From contig JAEDNF010000037.1 of the NCBI GenBank assembly GCA_016302655.1, positions 1 through 9,974 of the forward strand: a stretch of 9,974 bases of DNA, in the 5' to 3' direction. The notes beneath the pieces were generated by a model. It searched no databases, was not told the DNA's origin, and was given only the letters and a program-made list of their open reading frames with translations. Position 1 is the stretch's first letter, and every line of letters begins with the position of its first letter. Source of the DNA: Oscillospiraceae bacterium (GTDB lineage Bacteria; Bacillota; Clostridia; Oscillospirales; Ruminococcaceae). The position numbers were made by a program, and so were the translations under genes. Of this stretch, positions 7,498 through 9,974 are shown piece after piece.

Positions 7498-8403
7498 ATG
7501 ATTTTTTCAGAACTCAGTCTGATCGAAAAAGAAACAGGTCTAAGCTATGACGCCGAGACGGCTGTACTCAGCGGAGTCAAGAACGGCGTTCCCATAGCGG
7601 TGTTTGACAATAACAAGAAGCGCAGATTCGATATAGTCTGCGGTGCGATGCTGACCGACCGCAATTTAGGCAGAATATATACTATGGCTGAGCGCTTTCC
7701 CAAGAAGACTCTGCTCGGCGTTGAAAACAGAGACGGATGCGTCTATATTTACTGCAAGGGTTATAATCTTATGCAGGAAAACCTGACGATACTTATCGCC
7801 TTTTTGGAAAAACTCACTGCCTATGTAAAAAGCGAGATGCGAAGCACCACTCCTATAGAGATTTCAAAGGTGCTGGAGCTTGAAGACTACGCCATTATTA
7901 CCAAAAAATCCGCAAAAACCGCCCCGACAAAGCGCAGCACTACCGCCGACTATAATATCAAAGCTACCGTAAAAGGTATATTAGGCGGTCTTATCGGACT
8001 TATCTTAGGCTGTTCAATATTTGTGGTATTTATTATGCTGTCCGACCTTGTCGGATGGATAGGCGGCATTGTTTTGTCGGCTGCCGTCGTTTCAATGTAT
8101 ACCGTATTCTCTCACAAGCTGAAAACTGCCGACTGCATCTTTACCGCTGTACTTACTTTTGCCGGCTGGGTATTGTCAAACGGTTTCGCTTATCTGTTCC
8201 AGATTTTCCTTAAAGAACAGGAAGCCGGAGTACAGGTAAACATTTTCGGAATAATGGACAACCTGTCACAGTATTCCATGCAATATTCAGACCTTACCGG
8301 AAATATGATAAACAGACTCTTCGTAACATTCGTTTTTGTTGTAGCCGGCGCTATTGGAAGCTATCTGTTCTATTATAAGCATCACGGCAAGGATATGTAT
8401 TGA
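7498..8403 (+). CDS. Unrecognised membrane protein: cytosolic N-terminal domain plus four transmembrane helices
   Basis: I do not recognise this 301-residue protein. Residues 1-133 look like a soluble, mixed alpha/beta domain ending in an amphipathic helix (NLTILIAFLEKLTAYVK, about 95-111). A Lys/Thr/Ala-rich linker follows at 136-156. Four hydrophobic segments then lie at about 160-181, 184-204, 212-237 and 273-293, with a 35-residue polar stretch between the last two (238-272) and a short basic tail (KHHGKDMY). An even number of helices places both ends on the same side, probably the cytosol. There is no signal peptide. The ATG at 7498 has AAAGGA 8 nt upstream; an in-frame ATG at 7438 is rejected because it lies inside the promoter spacer. 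It is the only plus-strand gene here, monocistronic, with its own promoter and terminator. Base composition resembles the neighbours. Confidence 0.88.
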   Translation: MIFSELSLIEKETGLSYDAETAVLSGVKNGVPIAVFDNNKKRRFDIVCGAMLTDRNLGRIYTMAERFPKKTLLGVENRDGCVYIYCKGYNLMQENLTILIAFLEKLTAYVKSEMRSTTPIEISKVLELEDYAIITKKSAKTAPTKRSTTADYNIKATVKGILGGLIGLILGCSIFVVFIMLSDLVGWIGGIVLSAAVVSMYTVFSHKLKTADCIFTAVLTFAGWVLSNGFAYLFQIFLKEQEAGVQVNIFGIMDNLSQYSMQYSDLTGNMINRLFVTFVFVVAGAIGSYLFYYKHHGKDMY

Positions 8404-8429
8404 TTTACTGCCGCAAAAAATAAAAAATC

Positions 8430-8459
8430 ACACGCCCATTTATATGGGCGTGTTTTTTT
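8430..8459. terminator. Bidirectional intrinsic terminator
   Basis: A perfect 10-bp stem (ACACGCCCAT, 8430-8439, with ATGGGCGTGT, 8444-8453) closes a 4-nt loop. On the plus strand it is followed by a run of Ts (8453-8459). On the minus strand it is followed by TGATTTTTTATTTTTT (complement of 8414-8429). It therefore serves both converging units: the membrane protein gene and infC-rpmI-rplT. Confidence 0.93.
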
Positions 8460-8461
8460 CA

Positions 8462-8815
8462 TTAAAGAGCAGCCTTTGCCTTTTCAACAAGTGCAGTAAA
8501 TGCTGCGGGATCGTTTATAGCTATCTCTGAAAGCATCTTTCTGTTAAGACCGATATTAGCCTTCTTTAAGCCGTTGATGAAGGTAGAATAGTTAGTGCCG
8601 TTCATCTTGCAGGCAGCGTTGATTCTTGCGATCCAGAGCTTTCTGAAATCTCTCTTCTTTAAGCGTCTGCTGATATAAGCATACTGACCTGACTTCCAAA
8701 CAGCTTCCTTAGCGGTCTTGAAGAGTCTGCTCTTGCCGCCCCAGTAGCCCTTTGCCAGCTTTAATGTTTTATTTCTTCTCTTGCGAGTTGCTAATGCACC
8801 TTTAATACGAGCCAT
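8462..8815 (-). CDS. rplT: 50S ribosomal protein L20
   Basis: L20 binds 23S rRNA early in large-subunit assembly and, in B. subtilis and E. coli, represses its own operon by binding leader mRNA that imitates its rRNA site. The protein is 117 residues, the normal length. It starts MARIKG, has a basic N-terminal extension ([15 protein letters not shown], 10-24), the family signature [15 protein letters not shown] at 54-68, and [20 protein letters not shown] in the globular domain. AGGAGG lies 9 nt before the ATG. It is the last gene of infC-rpmI-rplT; its stop is 2 nt from the T-run of the shared terminator. The infC leader in this window contains a plausible L20-responsive attenuator, so this protein is the likely effector. 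Confidence 0.98.
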   Translation of the reverse strand: MARIKGALATRKRRNKTLKLAKGYWGGKSRLFKTAKEAVWKSGQYAYISRRLKKRDFRKLWIARINAACKMNGTNYSTFINGLKKANIGLNRKMLSEIAINDPAAFTALVEKAKAAL

Positions 8816-8841
8816 CGTTAAATTCCTCCTATAGTGAATAT

Positions 8842-8859
8842 TGCGCCGAAACGGTCGCA
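8842..8859 (-). other. Small hairpin in the rpmI-rplT gap
   Basis: On the minus-strand transcript UGCG-A-CCG, loop UUU, CGG-CGCA forms 7 bp with one bulged A. It sits in the 52-nt gap, 12 nt upstream of the rplT ribosome binding site. No U-run follows, so it is not a terminator. It may affect mRNA processing or rplT translation; the role is unknown. Confidence 0.4.
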
Positions 8860-8867
8860 GTTAGTTT

Positions 8868-9074
8868 TTATTTGTAAGGTATGAGCTTCTTAACTTCTGC
8901 AACGTTCGTCTTGTCGCAGTATCCTGCTGCACGGTTGATACGCTTTCTCTTTGTAGCCTTCTGAGTCAGTCTGTGACGACGATTTGTCTTCTGGTACTTG
9001 ACCTTACCGTTCTTGGAGAGGTTAAAACGCTTTTTAGCACCGCTGTGGGTTTTGATCTTGATCTTCTTTGCCAT
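8868..9074 (-). CDS. rpmI: 50S ribosomal protein L35
   Basis: L35 is a small basic protein of the large ribosomal subunit. The 68 residues show the family pattern: KIKTHSGAKKRF at 6-17, the block QKATKRKR at 38-45, AGY at 50-52, and the C-terminus KKLIPYK. The protein is about a quarter lysine and arginine. The ATG has AAGGAGG 9 nt upstream, and this site overlaps the infC stop codon region, so infC and rpmI are separated by only 14 nt and are likely coupled. It is followed by rplT after a 52-nt gap that holds a small hairpin. Identity is certain from sequence and operon position. Confidence 0.98.
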   Translation of the reverse strand: MAKKIKIKTHSGAKKRFNLSKNGKVKYQKTNRRHRLTQKATKRKRINRAAGYCDKTNVAEVKKLIPYK

Positions 9075-9088
9075 GAGTGGAATCCTCC

Positions 9089-9658
9089 TTATTTAGTTTC
9101 CGCCGTTTTGTCGGCGTCCTTCTTTGCTTTCTTACCGCCTGCCGCAGTCTTGGGAGCTACAACTGCCATATAGTTCTTACCCTCAAGCTTTGCAGGCTTT
9201 TCACAGGTGCCGTACTCAGCAACAGTATCAAGAACTCTCTGCATAAGCTCCTCACCAAGATTAGCGTGTGAAAGCTCTCTTGCTCGTCTGTAACGAACCT
9301 TGATACGAACCTTATCGCCGTTCTTAAGGAACTTGATTGCCTGATTAGCCTTTGTGTTAAAGTCGTTGGTGTCAATGTTAAGCGACATCTGTATCTCTTT
9401 AAGCTCAGCTTGTTTCTGGTTTTTTCTCGATTCCTTTTCCTTCTTGGACTGCTCAAAACGGAACTTGCCGTAATCCATAATGCGGCAAACCGGAGGAGTA
9501 GCCTGGGGAGCGATAAGCACGAGGTCAAGATTTGCCTCTATAGCCATATCAAGAGCCTGCGCCGAAGACATAATACCGAGCTGCTCATTGTCAGCCCCGA
9601 TCACACGAACTTCTTTTTCGTTTATCTCTTCGTTGATGAGTTGTTCTTTTGTGCTGAT
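9089..9658 (-). CDS. infC: Translation initiation factor IF-3, ATC start
   Basis: IF-3 binds the 30S subunit, prevents premature joining of 50S and rejects non-canonical start codons. From the ATC at 9658 the protein is 189 residues. The N-domain (1 to about 78) starts STKEQLINEEI and contains the IF-3 signature PPVCRIMDYGKFRFEQ at 55-70. A charged linker and the C-domain (about 85-170) follow, then a Lys/Ala-rich tail (171-189) beyond the usual end. The start is ATC because a near-perfect Shine-Dalgarno sequence (AAAGGCGGTG) lies 7 nt upstream and the conserved N-terminus follows. An ATG-started reading at 9721 would begin inside the leader terminator. Rare AUU/AUC/AUA-type starts on infC are known to make IF-3 limit its own translation. 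In the C-domain, RYRRARELSH has one residue more than the usual RFRGREMAH pattern. Confidence 0.97.
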   Translation of the reverse strand: MSTKEQLINEEINEKEVRVIGADNEQLGIMSSAQALDMAIEANLDLVLIAPQATPPVCRIMDYGKFRFEQSKKEKESRKNQKQAELKEIQMSLNIDTNDFNTKANQAIKFLKNGDKVRIKVRYRRARELSHANLGEELMQRVLDTVAEYGTCEKPAKLEGKNYMAVVAPKTAAGGKKAKKDADKTAETK

Positions 9659-9665
9659 TGTAAAG

Positions 9666-9675
9666 CACCGCCTTT
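9666..9675 (-). promoter_or_regulatory. Ribosome binding site that fixes the ATC start of infC
   Basis: AAAGGCGGTG on the minus strand matches the full anti-Shine-Dalgarno complement AAAGGAGGTG with one change. It lies 7 nt before ATC (9658-9656), with GGCGG 9 nt away. No ATG, GTG or TTG lies at a usable distance in frame. Confidence 0.8.
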
Positions 9676-9695
9676 CTGAAAACAAATTGTAATGC

Positions 9696-9739
9696 AAAAC
9701 AAAAAGCGTGAAAAACTGCATTTGCAGATTCTCTCACGC
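9696..9739 (-). terminator. Intrinsic terminator in the infC leader (attenuator)
   Basis: GCGUGAGAGA (9739-9730) pairs with UUUUUCACGC (9715-9706), 10 bp with two G-U pairs. After a 2-nt bulge, CUGC pairs with GCAG around an AAAU loop. The T-tract TTTTTGTTTT follows at 9705-9696. It lies about 40 nt before the infC start, so it can stop transcription before the operon. Confidence 0.88.
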
Positions 9740-9864
9740 TGTACAAATATTACAGACAGGGCTTGCCCGTCGGAAATTCTGTAATTACCACATTGAGCAA
9801 CCTTGCGGCGCAAATGGGTGAGAGTGCTTCTCTGCTTTTGTTTTACAATTTAATTTACCGTATG

Positions 9865-9893
9865 ATTATACACCATATTTTCCGACTTGTCAA
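9865..9893 (-). promoter_or_regulatory. Sigma-A promoter of infC-rpmI-rplT, perfect consensus
   Basis: TTGACA (9893-9888), a 17-nt spacer and TATAAT (9870-9865) on the minus strand match the consensus at all twelve positions. The predicted transcription start is near 9858. An A/T-rich stretch directly upstream (about 9896-9920) could act as an UP element. This strength suits a ribosomal operon whose output is then trimmed by attenuation. Confidence 0.93.
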
Positions 9894-9912
9894 TAGGGAA
9901 AATGAAAAATTT

Positions 9913-9974
9913 TTATTTTACCGAAATCTGCTTTTCCATGACGACAAATCCGTCGGCGTTTTTTCTTTCATAAG
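9913..9974 (-). CDS. 3' end of an unidentified gene (runs off the right edge)
   Basis: The minus strand reads YERKNADGFVVMEKQISVK and then TAA, with the other two frames closed by early stops. Nineteen residues are too few to name a family, but the mix of charged and hydrophobic residues looks like a genuine protein C-terminus. It ends 19 nt upstream of the infC -35 box. No GC-rich terminator hairpin separates it from that promoter, so some read-through into the infC leader is possible. It could also be chance reading in an intergenic region. Confidence 0.4.
   Translation of the reverse strand, partial: YERKNADGFVVMEKQISVK

Larger units (their letters stand above)
9659..9858 (-). promoter_or_regulatory. 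Structured infC leader, probable L20-type attenuator
   Basis: The roughly 200-nt leader between the promoter and infC can adopt two competing folds. Antiterminator: CUCUCAC (9824-9818) with GUGAGAG (9737-9731), plus GCAGA (9835-9831) with UCUGC (9728-9724), separated by a 6x2 internal loop. These strands also form the 5' side of the terminator at 9706-9739. Enclosed by the antiterminator is an irregular stem, AUUACA (9785-9780) with UGUAAU (9754-9749). It continues after an 8-nt one-sided loop as GAC-GGG, loop CAAG, CCC-U-GUC. In B. subtilis L20 binding to such a leader causes early termination (Rfam family L20_leader). The pairings are seen; L20 as ligand is inferred from operon content. Confidence 0.8.

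Noticed and set aside
9659..9721. Upstream extension of infC to an ATG at 9721
   Set aside because: It would start inside the leader terminator hairpin and add 21 hydrophobic residues before the conserved IF-3 start. The ribosome binding site favours ATC at 9658.
1..9974. Mobile elements, phage genes, CRISPR arrays, toxin-antitoxin or defence genes
   Set aside because: No transposase, integrase, direct-repeat array, terminal inverted repeats or defence motif was seen. Apart from the one unknown membrane protein and the partial right-edge reading frame, every gene is recognisable housekeeping.

Overview
The window is a core-genome stretch of a low-to-moderate GC Gram-positive bacterium. The gene order topA-trmFO-plsX-rnc-(Elp3-like radical SAM)-smc, the infC-rpmI-rplT operon with an L20-type leader, strong AGGAGG-like ribosome binding sites and consensus sigma-A promoters all point to Clostridia. 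A Ruminococcus/Oscillospiraceae-type gut anaerobe is my best guess; it is inferred from synteny and protein flavour, not proven. I see no mobile element, CRISPR array, tRNA or rRNA gene, and no sign of recent transfer.

Layout, read in the main (minus strand) direction from the right end. The last 20 codons of an unidentified gene (9913-9974) are followed by a perfect-consensus promoter (9865-9893) and a roughly 200-nt structured leader (9659-9858). The leader ends in an intrinsic terminator and contains a matching antiterminator, as expected for L20-controlled attenuation. Next come infC (ATC start), rpmI and rplT. A terminator that works in both directions (8430-8459) closes this operon and also ends the only plus-strand gene, an unrecognised four-helix membrane protein (7498-8403) with its own strong promoter. 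Diverging from that gene is a long minus-strand series: a SpoU-family RNA 2'-O-methyltransferase, topA, trmFO, plsX, rnc, a radical SAM protein and the first 98 codons of smc. Spacing is tight from topA onward: 19 nt, 36 nt, 115 nt, a 14-nt overlap and a 1-nt overlap.

How the genes fit together. The right part makes translation components (IF3, L35, L20). The left part mixes RNA modification and processing (SpoU methyltransferase, TrmFO, RNase III, a probable tRNA-acting radical SAM enzyme), chromosome topology and segregation (TopA, SMC), and the first step of phospholipid synthesis (PlsX).

Most interesting non-coding signals. (1) The plsX-rnc gap has no acpP gene but can fold into a compact three-way-junction RNA directly upstream of rnc, a candidate RNase III autoregulatory or other cis-acting element. 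(2) The infC leader shows complete terminator and antiterminator pairings. Three genes use non-ATG starts (infC ATC, topA TTG, trmFO TTG). The most open protein question is the lone plus-strand membrane protein.
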